Assembly: GCA_958009055.1 (NCBI GenBank)
Contig: OY253656.1
Location: 186,001-250,000 of the forward strand
Origin: Choricystis sp. odSpoLacu1
Lineage: Eukaryota; Chlorophyta; Trebouxiophyceae
Reading direction: 5' to 3'
DNA: 64,000 bases
Part shown: positions 20,453-30,049 of the stretch, in pieces
How the letters are laid out: each line of letters opens with the position of its first letter
Position numbering within the stretch: the stretch's first letter is position 1
The notes under the pieces: model-generated
Seen by the model: only the letters and a program-made list of their open reading frames with translations
What the model was told of the DNA's origin: nothing
Databases searched by the model: none
Program-made: the position numbers and the translations under genes

Positions 20453-21585
20453 ATGCACGTCCACCTGCTCATTGTGGCCTTGGTGCGCGCGGGCGGAGGG
20501 GCCGGGGAGAGACACACTGGGCGCGGTGTGGACGCGAAGGGATGGACACCGCCCCGACCCCCCAATCCCCCATCCCTAGGCCGTCTGCGCCGCCGCCCGC
20601 CCCGACTCCCCCACCCCGCTAGGCGCCAGCTTCACCGACGTGATGCCCGTCGTGCCCGGAGGAGGAGCATGGGGGGAGGTGGAGTCTGCGCGCGAGGCCG
20701 CGCCGCCTCCCGCCGCATGCCGCAATGCGGCGGTTGCCCCCGTGGACCCCGAGAAACCGTCCGTGTATGCGGTTGGATCGCTGGCCACGCTGGCGAGGTA
20801 GGATTGTATGGGAGAAAGGGGGGGTGGGGACGGCGCATAAACGGAAAGAGGGGAGACGGCCATGGCATGCCGCCCGACCGGCGAAAAGCGTCATCGACAC
20901 AAAACCCCTTTTTTTTCCCAGCATCACCCTGCCACCCGCCGGCGAAACCGTCGCCGACTGGGCGTTGAGACCTCTTTTTGTCTCCCCGATTTCCGCCAGT
21001 GGTGACGCTGACGGCGCAACCCCCCCCGACGCGCCGCCCGCCCCCACCCGCCTCTGCCTCTCCTCTCCCGCCTCCCCCGGTGGCGCCGTCACCGTCGCCG
21101 CGTGCGGCGTCCCTGGCGCCGCACCCGGCACCGCCATCACGTTCGACGTGGTCGACGCGCCGCGGGGCGGGGGGGAGGGGCCCGCGCTCACGCTGCGCGC
21201 CGCGCCGCGCCCGCGCCAGGCGCTGCCGGGTGGGCCTCCCGTGAGCGGAGACACAACTGCCGCCAGCAGCATTGAGTCCGGCCCTCAATGCTTGGCCGCC
21301 CTGGGCGCCGTCGTCGGCCTCGCGCCGTGCGGCGGCCCCGACACGCGGTGGCGCGCGGCCCCTGCATCTGCGCCTGATAGCGACTCACCACCGTCGCCCG
21401 CCGGCCGCAAAGCCAAAGGCTGGACCACGCACGCGGGCGTCATGCTGGTCAACCCCGCCTCCGGGCTGTGCGCAGTGGCGGACGGGAGGCTGGCAGCCTG
21501 TGACGCGGGGGGCGACGGCGGCCGCGTGTTTCGTCTGTGCTCGGCGCCCGGGGCGTGCGCCCGGTTTGGAGTGCCGCCGTGTTGA
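20453..21585 (+). CDS. Secreted beta-trefoil-like protein
   Basis: 303 residues from exons 20453..20482, 20580..20797 and 20922..21585. The 10-residue first exon plus the next residues form a signal peptide (MHVHLLIVALAVCAAA). The body has Cys-containing blocks spaced like the three lobes of a ricin-B-type beta-trefoil: RLCLSSPASPGGAVTVAACG, PQCLAALGAVVGLAPCG and GLCAVADGRLAACDAGG, each with an early GLC/QCL and a late C. In that family the lobes bind sugars, but sequence divergence here is large and the QxW motif is not clear. No enzymatic or other domain is attached. It is the first of four neighbouring genes with signal peptides. Fold assignment is tentative; export is fairly safe. Confidence 0.6.
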
Positions 21586-22032
21586 AAGTGAGGAGGTGTG
21601 GCGTGCGTTTGTTTTATGGTATAGGTAAAGATTTTAAGAGAGAGGGAGAGTGATCCCGCCCCCGCCCCCCTCCTTCGCACACGGCGTGTGTGTCGTTGCT
21701 TTTTCCATCCCCCCGGTCCCCTTCACGCGCCCAGAGCTCTGTTTTGTTTACGTTCCCCGTTTGATGCTGTAAAACCATGGTGACCTACTTTTTCATCGCG
21801 AGAGAGAAAACAAACCAACTTTTTTTTTCGTGTCGAAAAAGACTTTTCGTTTTTTAAGTCGCGTTACAAAGGCACTAGCAACGCATGGCTTGTTTGTGTG
21901 GGGGCGTGATAGCTCCCCAACCAGAGAGAGGGCCGGTCGCGATACAAAGCGCGGGGCCTCTGGGAAGGAAAAGGGGGGGGGGAAGAAACGAGAGGGGCGC
22001 CATGGAAAAAAACACCGGCAACAGCCGAATTT
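21586..22032. other. Convergent intergenic spacer
   Basis: Between the 3' ends of the beta-trefoil-like gene and the Cys-rich peptide gene. It is more AT-rich than most of the window (poly-T and poly-A patches at 21780-21860) and was checked for short frames without result. Confidence 0.5.
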
Positions 22033-22386
22033 TCATTTGCCGCAGCCCCAGCCGACGCAGGGGCCGTGATGATAGTTGTTGTGGTTGCCCCAGTTGCATC
22101 CGGGGCCGCCGCCAGGCAGGGGCTGGCCTTCGCACATCTGTTGAGAAACGAGAGGGCCAAACATGAGCGGAATCAGTGTGTTTCTCAGGCCCGCTGCCCC
22201 ACGAAAAGCACACACACACACAAAACTACCACTCACCGGGCAAGGGGGTCGGGGAAACCAGCCGCACCAGCTATTGGGGCCTTCCTCCACCCAGAAGGGC
22301 GGGCGCCAGTCCCACCACGCGGCGGCAGGGACGGCGACGACGGCCAGAACGGCCAGGAGGAGGCAGAGAGCGAAGGAGGTGCGCAT
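22033..22386 (-). CDS. 84-residue secreted Cys-rich peptide
   Basis: Two exons, 22237..22386 and 22033..22137, joined in phase 0. The first 23 residues are a textbook signal peptide (MRTSFALCLLLAVLAVVAV, then PAAA). The mature part of about 61 residues starts WWDWRPPFWVEE and has six cysteines (SWCGW, PPCP, MCEG, PGCNW, GPCVG, GCGK), enough for three disulphides, plus an Asn/His cluster NHNNYHHG and several Trp. It ends GWGCGK. I recognise no family. Possibilities are a cell-wall or extracellular structural peptide, a metal-binding peptide or a defence peptide; none can be chosen. It lies 323 bases downstream of the secreted repeat protein on the same strand. Confidence 0.65.
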   Translation of the reverse strand: MRTSFALCLLLAVLAVVAVPAAAWWDWRPPFWVEEGPNSWCGWFPRPPCPVSGSFVCVCAFRGAAGLRNTLIPLMFGPLVSQQMCEGQPLPGGGPGCNWGNHNNYHHGPCVGWGCGK

Positions 22387-22709
22387 GGCGGAGGGGAGGA
22401 GGTCTGGAGGGTGGTGGGGAGGGTTGAGTGGTTGAGTGATCTGGCCGAGGCATGCCCCGCTCGTGAGCAAAAAACGCGCCCCACGGCCCGCCATCCGACC
22501 CCGCAACCCCATGCACCATCACCCACGAGGCACGATGATGAGCATGCTGCACATCACGTGGACGTACACGAGGTAGGGAGGCCGGGGCCGGGTGCAACTG
22601 CGCGCCGCATTCGCCGCTCCGCGGGGTCGCGGTCGCTTGGAAGGGGCGAGCGTTGCGGCGGCGGGCACAGGCCCACGCCGCACACACCGCCCCTCCCCAC
22701 ATCTTGCGC
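22387..22709. other. Spacer upstream of the Cys-rich peptide gene
   Basis: 323 bases between two minus-strand genes; should hold the 3' UTR of the repeat-protein gene and the promoter of the Cys-rich peptide. No further gene or clear element seen. Confidence 0.5.
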
Positions 22710-24096
22710 TCAGCCCTGGTACTTGAGCGCGTTCTTGTTGAACTTGGGCACCTTGGGCAGGGGGGGCAGCTGGTCCTTGCGCGGCAGGGGGGTCTTACCC
22801 TTGGTCCAGTCGACCGTCGCACCCTTGCCCGAGAAGTCGAAGACGGGGGCGCCCCACTTCTCCGTCTTGGGGACGCGAATGTTGTCGTTCTTGACGGTGA
22901 TGGTGGGGGAGGCTTCAATGACGACGGGGGACACGTTGATCAGGCGCGGCTGCAGGATGAAGCCGATGGGCTTGATGCGGATGACCGCGGGGTCGATCTT
23001 GATCAGTTTGGGCTCGGTGGACACGCCCTTGACCGACACCTGGATGGCGCGGGGCGTGATGTTGATGAGGCGGGGGGAGACGGAAGCCCCCGTCACCGAC
23101 ACGGTGATGAGGCAGGGGCGGAACTGGACCAGGTTGGCGGCCGCCTGCGCGATGTTGACGCTGCGCGTCGCAAAAGAGGGCTGGTAGTTCCACACCGCGT
23201 TGTTGATGGCCGACTGCTTGGCCCCGGTGGCGACCAGGGTGCGGTCGGTGTAGATGGGGTTGGCGATGCTGACGTGGTTGGCCAGGGTGGGCGAGATGTG
23301 GGACAGCAGCTGGATAAACTCCTGGATCTTGAACTGGACGTGCTGGGCGAGCCAGTCCATCTCCACCAGCGGTTGCGAGATGCCCAGAATGGCCAGCGTG
23401 TCGGCCACCAGCTGCTGGTACTCCTTGATGAGGAAGGTGACGCCCGCCGGGATGGAGTGTTCGCCATACTCGGACTGCATCATGCGGTGCTGCGAGTCAA
23501 GCAGCACGTTGACAAAGGCGGACGTGTCGCCCTCGTTGTGGGGGAGCAGCACCTGGCGGGACAGGTCGGCTTTGGGCATGGAGGCGGGGGCGTCGTAGAG
23601 GCCTGTCTCCTGGTTGACGGTGAAACCCGCCTCTTTGAGCAGTTTGTCGGTTTCCTCGATCGACAAGGGTTCGTCGGCGGCGGCCGGCGCGGCGGCGGCG
23701 GCGCCGTCGGTGGCGGCCGCCAGGGCGGCGCAGCCGAGCAGCAGCAGGGCGATGGTGTGGCTGTTGTGTGTGTGGGGGGGAGGAAGCGTGTGTGAGTGAC
23801 AGAGGTCGACGACCGTGACGCGGGTTGGGCCGCGTTAAAAACAAGGCAACAAGATCGCGCCTCTCCCCCCTTATCTCCGGCCACGCACACGCCACAGCCA
23901 ACAATGAATCAAGAACCAGTTGGTGAGGAGGTGTGAAGCGGCCGTGGAGCGCGTGAACGGGTCGGGAGCGGCCTGCTGCGAGGAACATTCATTTCGTTCC
24001 CAAATGACGAGCGTTTTTGCGATGCGCCCCCCCCCCCCCCCCCCCAAATCTCGGGTATCCCTCCACTCTTCTCCCTCCAACGTACCGGCCCTGCAT
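22710..24096 (-). CDS. Secreted 21-residue-repeat protein A
   Basis: 353 residues. Exon 1 is only 11 bases (24086..24096, ATG plus 8); exon 2 is 22710..23760; the 325-base intron begins GTACGT and is in phase 2. The joined N-terminus MQGRHTIALLLLGCAALAAA is a signal peptide. Residues about 35-220 are helical (KLLKEAGFTVNQETGLYD, IKEYQQLVADTLAILGIS). From QFRPC (near 23130) down to about 22895 there are tandem units of 21 residues: PRLINITPRAIQVSVKGVST, PKLIKIDPAVIRIKPIGFIL, PRLINVSPVVIEASP. The pattern is P-x-L-I-x-I-x-P-x-x-I-x-V-x-x-x-G, suggesting short beta strands, perhaps a solenoid. The tail is Pro/Lys-rich. No family recognised. Its paralogue faces it across 1.08 kb. The next gene downstream is the Cys-rich peptide. 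Confidence 0.8.
24027..24045 (+). repeat. C19 homopolymer in intron of repeat protein A
   Basis: Uninterrupted run of 19 C, inside the 325-base intron of the minus-strand repeat-protein gene, 41 bases from its donor. On the transcript it is a G19 tract, prone to slippage and able to form G-quadruplex-like structure. Confidence 0.9.
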
Positions 24097-25176
24097 GGTT
24101 GTCGTGTTGACGGGTGTTGGGTGGTGGGAAAAGGGGTAGAACGTGCCTGAGAATGGATTGTTTTGGTGGGTTGCAGTGTCAGTTGGTTGGCCAGCCCCAC
24201 TCGGACGCGCCGTTTGCGGCGCGGCGGCTGCCTCATTGGCCTGTTTTCCCCCCCTAACGCTTGTAAGGGCCTCATTTGAGACCACCCACGAAGTGCGTCA
24301 GGCCAGGCGGTGGATGCGAGCATGTGGGCCGAGGCAAAGTTGGCCGCAACATGGGGGCGCCCAATCGCGCGCCGGCGAAAGGACCCCCCGCGCGCGCGTG
24401 CCACAATTGAGCGAGCAGGCCGCCTAACCTGAAGAGGTCAGGAGCACGTTGATGACGCAGCTGGCGGTGGGACGCGGTCCGGAGCCGGCTCTGCGAAAAG
24501 GGAGGAGAAAAGTGAAGAAAAAAAACAAGGCGCTCGGCTGAGTGGCTTCTGGTGGGGGCGTGTCGCTGGGGCTAAAACGCCGCCCACCGCCTCCGTTCCC
24601 GCCATTCCCGCCCGCCAAATTCATGCAGCGTACTTGGTTGAGCCCGTTTGAGTGGTGCAGGTTAGAGTCGGGCGGTGGGATGACCCACGCGTGGTAGGTG
24701 CTCTGCCTTTTTTGCGGGAAAAAAACAAAAAAAAACGTTGTTCCGTCACAACTCAACTTTCTTTTCGTCGCGTGGCACAGTTGTTCTTTCACCCGTCCCC
24801 CCGTCACCTCCCCCACGCGCGCACAGGTGAGTATTGCCGACCGGACTAGGCGGCAGTTGCGCGGTGTGTGCGCGGCGCGGGGTGGGAAAAAGGCAACTGG
24901 GGAGCGCGCCTCGGCGCCCCCAATCTCCGTGGCTCGCCCTCTTTTTGCCCCACGCCGGCCGCCCAGCATGGCGCGCACCCCAATGGGCGCTCTCAATACA
25001 CTTCACGGCCGCGTTGTGGGGGTAGACGTGGGCCAGAGCCCCGTCATTCGGCCGGCGCAATTTGCTAGCCGTGGCGGTTCACGCAGCCTCATTTCCCCCC
25101 CCCCCCCCCCTCACCCCTCCCACAGACGCGATTCCCCCTTGCTGCCCCCCGCTTTTGAGCCAACTAGCAAGCCAAT
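24097..25176. promoter_or_regulatory. Divergent intergenic region between the two repeat-protein genes
   Basis: The largest gene-free stretch in the window (1,080 bases), between head-to-head start codons. It contains CCAAT/ATTGG boxes (for example ATTGG at 24235, CCAAT at about 24360, 24918, 24979 and 25172), A/T-rich patches at 24500-24530 and 24700-24750, and a C-run before 25120. The box at 25172 is a few bases from the protein-B start. No open frame inside has family resemblance. A shared regulatory region is an inference from the geometry. Confidence 0.5.
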
Positions 25177-27349
25177 ATGCACGGCCGGTGAGTTTGGGGT
25201 GGAGGGAGGGGGGGGAGGGAGGGAGGAAAGGGCGCAAAGGAGGGCAGCGCAGAATAAATGCGCCGCGCAAACCAACCCACCAACCTCTCTCTACCGCCCC
25301 TTGACATCGCCCTCACTGGCAAGCTTTGCTGCTCGCTCAGTCGGCTGGCGTGTGTGACAGGAGGGAGGAGGGGAGGGAAGCACACTGGCGACGGGCGCAA
25401 GGTCGCAACGCGTACTCAACCTCTCTGCCTCCACGCCAAACCCTTCCCCTCCCCCACACACACCACACACAGCCGCGCCGCCGCCCTCGTCCTGCTGGGC
25501 ATGCTGGCGGTCGCCACCGCTCAAGGCCCCCCCGTGGAGGCGGTCCAGGAGAAGATCGACGCCGCGGCCGACGGCAGCGTCTTGGCGCCCGACGGCTCCG
25601 TCCTGCTGCCCCCCACCAACACGGAGGGCGCCCTCAAGTTTGTGCACTCCATGGTGACGTCCCAGGCGGACATGATTGCCGAGATGGTGGACAAGGTATG
25701 AGAGAGGAAGAGAGGGTTGGAGGAGAGGGAGAGGGAGAGAAGCAACCCAAACACAACCTCTGTTCTCACCTCTCTCTCTCCCCACCCACCCAACCCTTCA
25801 ACAGATCCATCCCGGCCTGCACGGCCCCCTGATGAGCCTGACCACCATGATGATGGCGGCGCAGGAGCAGCTGCCCAACATCATGTCGGGCAAACCGATG
25901 GGGGAGCCGTCTGCGCTCGTGCACGAGATGTTTGTGCGCTACGCCAACGGCACCAAGACGGACGCCGACTTGGCGGAGATTTCGCAGGGCCTGGACGAGC
26001 TGTTCACTCACAAGTTTGACGCGGACGACGCCGACAAGGCGCTCAACCTGATCAACGCGAAAGACCTGTTTGCCGACAAGGCGCCCAAACCCCAGCTGAT
26101 CGCCAACGCGACCCTCAACTGGACCGCGCCCGCGGTCAAGGCGTGGACCCAGCCCAACTTCACCAAGCCCCTGCCCTACGTGACGGTGAACAAGATCAAC
26201 TACACGACGGCACCCGTCACCAAGATTGACAACATTGCGGCCGCCAAGTACGCCGACTGGAACAAGTCGGCCGTCGCCATCGCCGCCGCCCAGGCCAACT
26301 GGGACAAGGCGGCCGCCACCAACGTGCTGCCGGTGCCGGGCCAGCTGTCCCAGTCGGGCGGCCTGTTCAAGAAGGAGCTGGCCATGGCCAAGGCGGTCGG
26401 CAACGCGTACAAGACCAAGGACCCCGCTGTGAGGCCGTACCCGTCCGACTGGATGCCCGGCAAGACGACCGCCGGCAACAGGTTCTGGATTGCCGCCGAC
26501 AACCAGACCGCCCTGCTGGCCCTGTCGGGCGCCCTGCTGGGCGCCAACAAAAACATCACCGCCCTGCCGTCGCCCAAGATCAAGCCGGTCAACATCTACA
26601 AGGACACGGAGAAGGCCATCATTCAGGAGGATATCAACAAGCTCAATCTGACGCGCACCGCGTTCCCCGCCAAACAGGGCTTCGATTGGCTGCGCCCCGC
26701 GATCGACGTCGTGACGTCCGACCCGGTCGGCGACGCGGTCGCGCCCGCCCTCGCGTTCAAGGAGTTCCGCGACCCCACCCTGTTTGGTGTGGCCACTTCC
26801 AAGACGACGGTGTCCACCAAGGGCAACTCGTCGGCCAAGGGCATCTTTGACCCGTCGTCCAACACGACGCTGCTGCGCAAGGACAATTTGAAATTCAACT
26901 ACAACACCGCCAACGCGCAGACCAAGATCAACCTGTTCAACCTGGGTGGCTCCATGTTCCAGTACCGCCCCTGCATCTTCTCCGAGTCGTGGACGGGGGC
27001 ATCGGCGACGGCCGAGTTGATCCGCATTCGCCCCGAACTGATTGGTGTGTCGGCCACAGGCGCCAACGCCGACCCCGTCCTCATCGACGTCAACCCCCAC
27101 ATCCTCAAGGTGCAGGCCCAGGGCGCCCAGTACAACCCCGACCTGATCAACATCGAGCCGTACGTCATTTCCATCGCCCCCCGCGTCAACTTGGCGGGCA
27201 AGGCGGTGCCCATGAGGTGGCAGGTCAACCGGCCGGGCGCGCCGGCCAAGGGCAACATGTTCAAGTCGCAGGGCGGGTTCAAGGAGGACCCCGCCGTGGC
27301 CGCCGCCAAGACGCTGCGGCCGCCGGTGGGCAAGCCGTACACTCGCTAG
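25177..27349 (+). CDS. Secreted 21-residue-repeat protein B
   Basis: 592 residues from exons 25177..25187 (11 bases), 25473..25695 and 25805..27349. The 11-base first exon and phase-2 intron match paralogue A. The signal peptide is MHGRRAAALVLLGMLAVATA. The middle is helical, with many NxT/NxS sites (YANGT, NATLNWT, NYTT, NQTA, NKNIT, NLTR, GNSS, SNTT), so it is probably N-glycosylated. The repeat block (about 26958-27190) starts QYRPCIFSESWTGASA, as in A (QFRPC ... TGAS), then AELIRIRPELIGVSATGANA, PVLIDVNPHILKVQAQGAQY and PDLINIEPYVISIAP. It ends in a basic tail. Stop TAG. No enzyme motif, GPI signal or transmembrane helix seen. Extracellular matrix or surface protein is the best guess. Confidence 0.85.
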
Positions 27350-28087
27350 AGTGTAGGGAGGCTGCCAGAGGGGCGGTGTGTGTGTGTGTGCGTGTGATGT
27401 GAGTGTGTGTGCGTGCCGCCGTCAGCGTGCGCCCCCCCCCCCCTCCCCCCGCCCTTTCCTTTTCCCTTTTTTCCTTTCTGTTTCTCTCGTTTCGACACAC
27501 ACAAAAAGAGATGGCGACACCAACAAAAAACATGGCGCCGCTTCTTTTTTCAAGGGGTGGGCCCGTGTTCACACGGGCCCACCCCTCTGGCTTTTCCCTC
27601 GGCACACACGCCACACGGGTGCCCACTGTTGGGGGCCTGGATGGCGTCGTGTGCCAGGGTCGAGGATAGGGAGCGTGCCGCTGATTTTGGAGGATGGCGG
27701 GGGACCAGAAGAGAGTTTTGGGGGGAGGTGGCGTTTTGTTTGTCTCCCCTCTTTCCCTTTTTCTTCCCCGTGCAACATCCAAAACCACCGCGTTTTCCCA
27801 CCTCTCAAACAGAAACACACACAAGAGGGAGAAAGAGGAAGGATGGCGGGTCAGCCACACACAGAAGAGAGGGCGCGTTTGTGTCTCATTTTTTTCATGC
27901 GCCGCACTTCACCACAAAAAACCAACAAACAACAAAGAAAGAACAAGACAGTGTCGGCAAAAAAAGCAGAGGGTATCAAAAAGGCGGCGCCCAAAGGCGT
28001 GGACGCTGGAGGCGAGGCAAAGCAGAGAGCGGGAAGGAGGCGTGTTGGCCATACCCTTCGTGCACACCCCCCTCTCCAGTTTTCTCA
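27350..28087. other. Convergent intergenic spacer with hairpin
   Basis: 738 bases between the 3' ends of repeat protein B and the WD40 gene. It has a GT-rich start, C and T tracts, a perfect inverted repeat (listed separately) and A-rich stretches near 27910-27970. Long open frames cross it on both strands, but their composition follows the skew and they show no domain. Confidence 0.55.
27553..27586. repeat. Perfect 34-base inverted repeat
   Basis: AGGGGTGGGCCCGTGT and ACACGGGCCCACCCCT are exact reverse complements separated by TC: a 16-pair stem, or 15 pairs with a TTCA loop. It lies 204 bases past the stop of repeat protein B, between convergent genes. It could act in 3'-end formation or be the footprint of a small element. 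Confidence 0.9.
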
Positions 28088-29855
28088 TCACCACCCCACC
28101 CTGTCATACTGCAGCAGCGACGAGTAGGTGGCGTCCGACACCGCCACCGACAGGCGGCCGCCGCAGGGGGAGAAGGCGATGCCGGCAACCTCCCCAAAAA
28201 AGTCGACCTCTTGTGCGCGCTCAAAGGGGGCCGCCCCGCCCCCCCCCACCGCGTCATACACCCGCACAAAGTCGGCGGGTTCAGCGGCGGCCAGGTGGTG
28301 ACCATCGGGAGACCAGCGCAGGGCGCGCACCGCCCCCAGCGTGGATTTCAGGAGAGCCACGCACTCGCGCGGTTGGCGCACGTCCCACACGCGCGCGGTC
28401 GCGTCCTGGTTGCCGGTGGCCAGCAGCGTGCCTCCCGGGTGCCACGCCACTGCGAACGAGTAGTCCACATGGCCGCGCAGGGCCGCGACGACGGCCGGGG
28501 GGCGGGTGGGGGCGTCGGCCGCGTCATTGCTCCCGCTGCCGCCACCACACCTCGGGTCCAGCAGCAGCGCGGCCGGGTCGTCCCCCACGGCTGCCAGCAG
28601 CCCCGCGGCAGGGCCGGGAGTCACGGTGGAGGGGGCAGCCACCGCACAGTTGACGGCCCACCCGAGCGGCGCCTCCCACGTGCGGTGCAGAGTGGCGGCG
28701 TCAAACACGCGCACAGCGCCATCATTGTTGGCGGCCACGATGGAGGAGGGGGGGCCGGCGACACCCGCTGCCGTGCCGGGCACAATGTCCAGCGCGTTGG
28801 TGATGCCGTTGTCGGAGCGGGTGGCGCGCAGCGCGGACCGCGCGCGCGCGCGGTCGCGCGCGTCACCCCAGCCACGACCAACTCGCCATTGAACCCGCCC
28901 AGGGCGGCCAGGCCGCAGGAGACAGCCGCAGTACCGACCTGGATGCGGCCGGGGGAGACGGGGATGGCGCCGGGGGGAGGGGCGCCGAGCGGCGGCGCGC
29001 CCGGGTCGCCGCTCGCGTCTACGACGACGGACCGCGCGCGCGTCGCGGAGCACCAGTGCACCAGCCGAGACGCGTGCACGACGTACGCATCGGTGCGGGA
29101 GGGAGTGGACAGCAGGTTGCGCAGCTGGAAGTGGGCGATGGAGGAGCGCACGGCGCGCGCGTTGCGGGCAAACGCGTAGAAAGGGCGCGCCGGCGGCCGC
29201 GTGGCGACGGCGGACGAGGCCAGGGAGGGAGTCGCGGCGTCCACTTCGTCGCGCAGGTTGACATAGTTGTCGAGCTGCTTCATGCGGACCTCCTGTGTGA
29301 GAGGGTGGGGTCGGTGTGTGTGGGTGAGGGAGGAAGGCAGCCGGCGCGACGAGGCGTGTTTTGCTTCCGTCGAGGGCCGCTCGCTCCCGACTCCGGCGCA
29401 TGGGCGGAAAAAAGCCCGCGCCTTTTTTTCTCCGTCCCTCCTGTGCCTCCCGCCCACTCACCCGGTAGTGCTGGCGCGACAGCTGCATGCGGTCCCACGG
29501 GATGCCCTGAGGTGCGTGGTTGTGTGCGAGGGAAGGGAGGTGAGCGACCACCCACCCCAGCACGGACACAGGGGCGAAAAAAAAAACAAGGGCCGAACGC
29601 GCCCCTCTCTCCGTCTCACCTGGGGGTCGACACCGTCGGCCAGCTGCTCAGGCGTTGTGTCGCCCTCGTCGTCGGAAAACTGGGGAGGAATGGAGAGGGG
29701 GGAGGGTGTGTGTGGGCGGGGAGGAGGCCACGGAAAAGGGAGCGGTGTCTCGCCTCGCCCTCCCGCCCTCCTCTCTAGCGCCCTCCCCTCACCTCCAGCA
29801 CGTCGTCCGGCCAGTACTCGGGCACGGGCTCGCCCGACGACGTGGGCGAGTCCAT
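28088..29855 (-). CDS. WD40-repeat protein of the plant/fungal 'DFGEIAG' family; one-base frame break
   Basis: Exons 29793..29855, 29620..29679, 29462..29506 and 28088..29292. It matches a conserved plant and fungal WD40 family of unassigned function: acidic N-terminus SDDEGDTTPEQ, GIPWDRMQLSRQHYR, then RNARAVRSSIAHFQLRNLL, LVHWCSATR, GGFNGELVVAG, DNGITNALDIV, ASNNDGAVRVFD (here AANNDGAVRVFD), GHVDYSFAVAWHPGGTLLAT, NQDATARVWDVR, LGAVRALRWSPDGHHLA, AEPADFVRVYD and VDFFGEVAGIAFSPCG. Between GELVVAG and DNGIT the frame slips by one base within the alternating CG stretch at about 28831-28872. There is no intron there, so one base appears to be missing. With it restored the protein would be about 457 residues. 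It is probably functional and the slip an assembly error. Confidence 0.85.
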
Positions 29856-30049
29856 GGTGTGGGGCAGAAGAGGTGAAGAATGCGCGAAAGACCGCGAAAA
29901 GGGAAGCGAGATGTCTCTCGACCGCAAAAAAAAAAAAAAAAACTCTCTCTTCATCCACCCACCCACGCAAAACACGCGCACAAGTGCTGCAGCAAACTAC
30001 AGGATATGAAAGAGAGAGACCCACCAACGCACGCCACCCCAACACTCCT

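Noticed and set aside
20580..21585. Beta-trefoil-like gene as a ricin-type toxin
   Set aside because: Only lectin-like lobes are visible; there is no catalytic N-glycosidase chain or active-site motif, so no toxin call is supported.
24424..24996. Possible minus-strand exons (STYHAWVIPPPDSNLHHSNG and ASCVINVLLTSSG) with splice-like edges
   Set aside because: They cannot be joined into a convincing gene with a start and stop, and no family matches. Kept as an unexplained patch in the divergent region.
28830..28875. An intron explaining the WD40 frame change
   Set aside because: The next AG downstream lies beyond the conserved DNGITNALDIV, so splicing would remove family-conserved sequence.
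27378..29179. Long plus-strand frames (up to 590 residues) over the spacer and WD40 gene
   Set aside because: Composition is skew-driven, there is no domain resemblance, and the minus strand holds a conserved WD40 gene in the same place.
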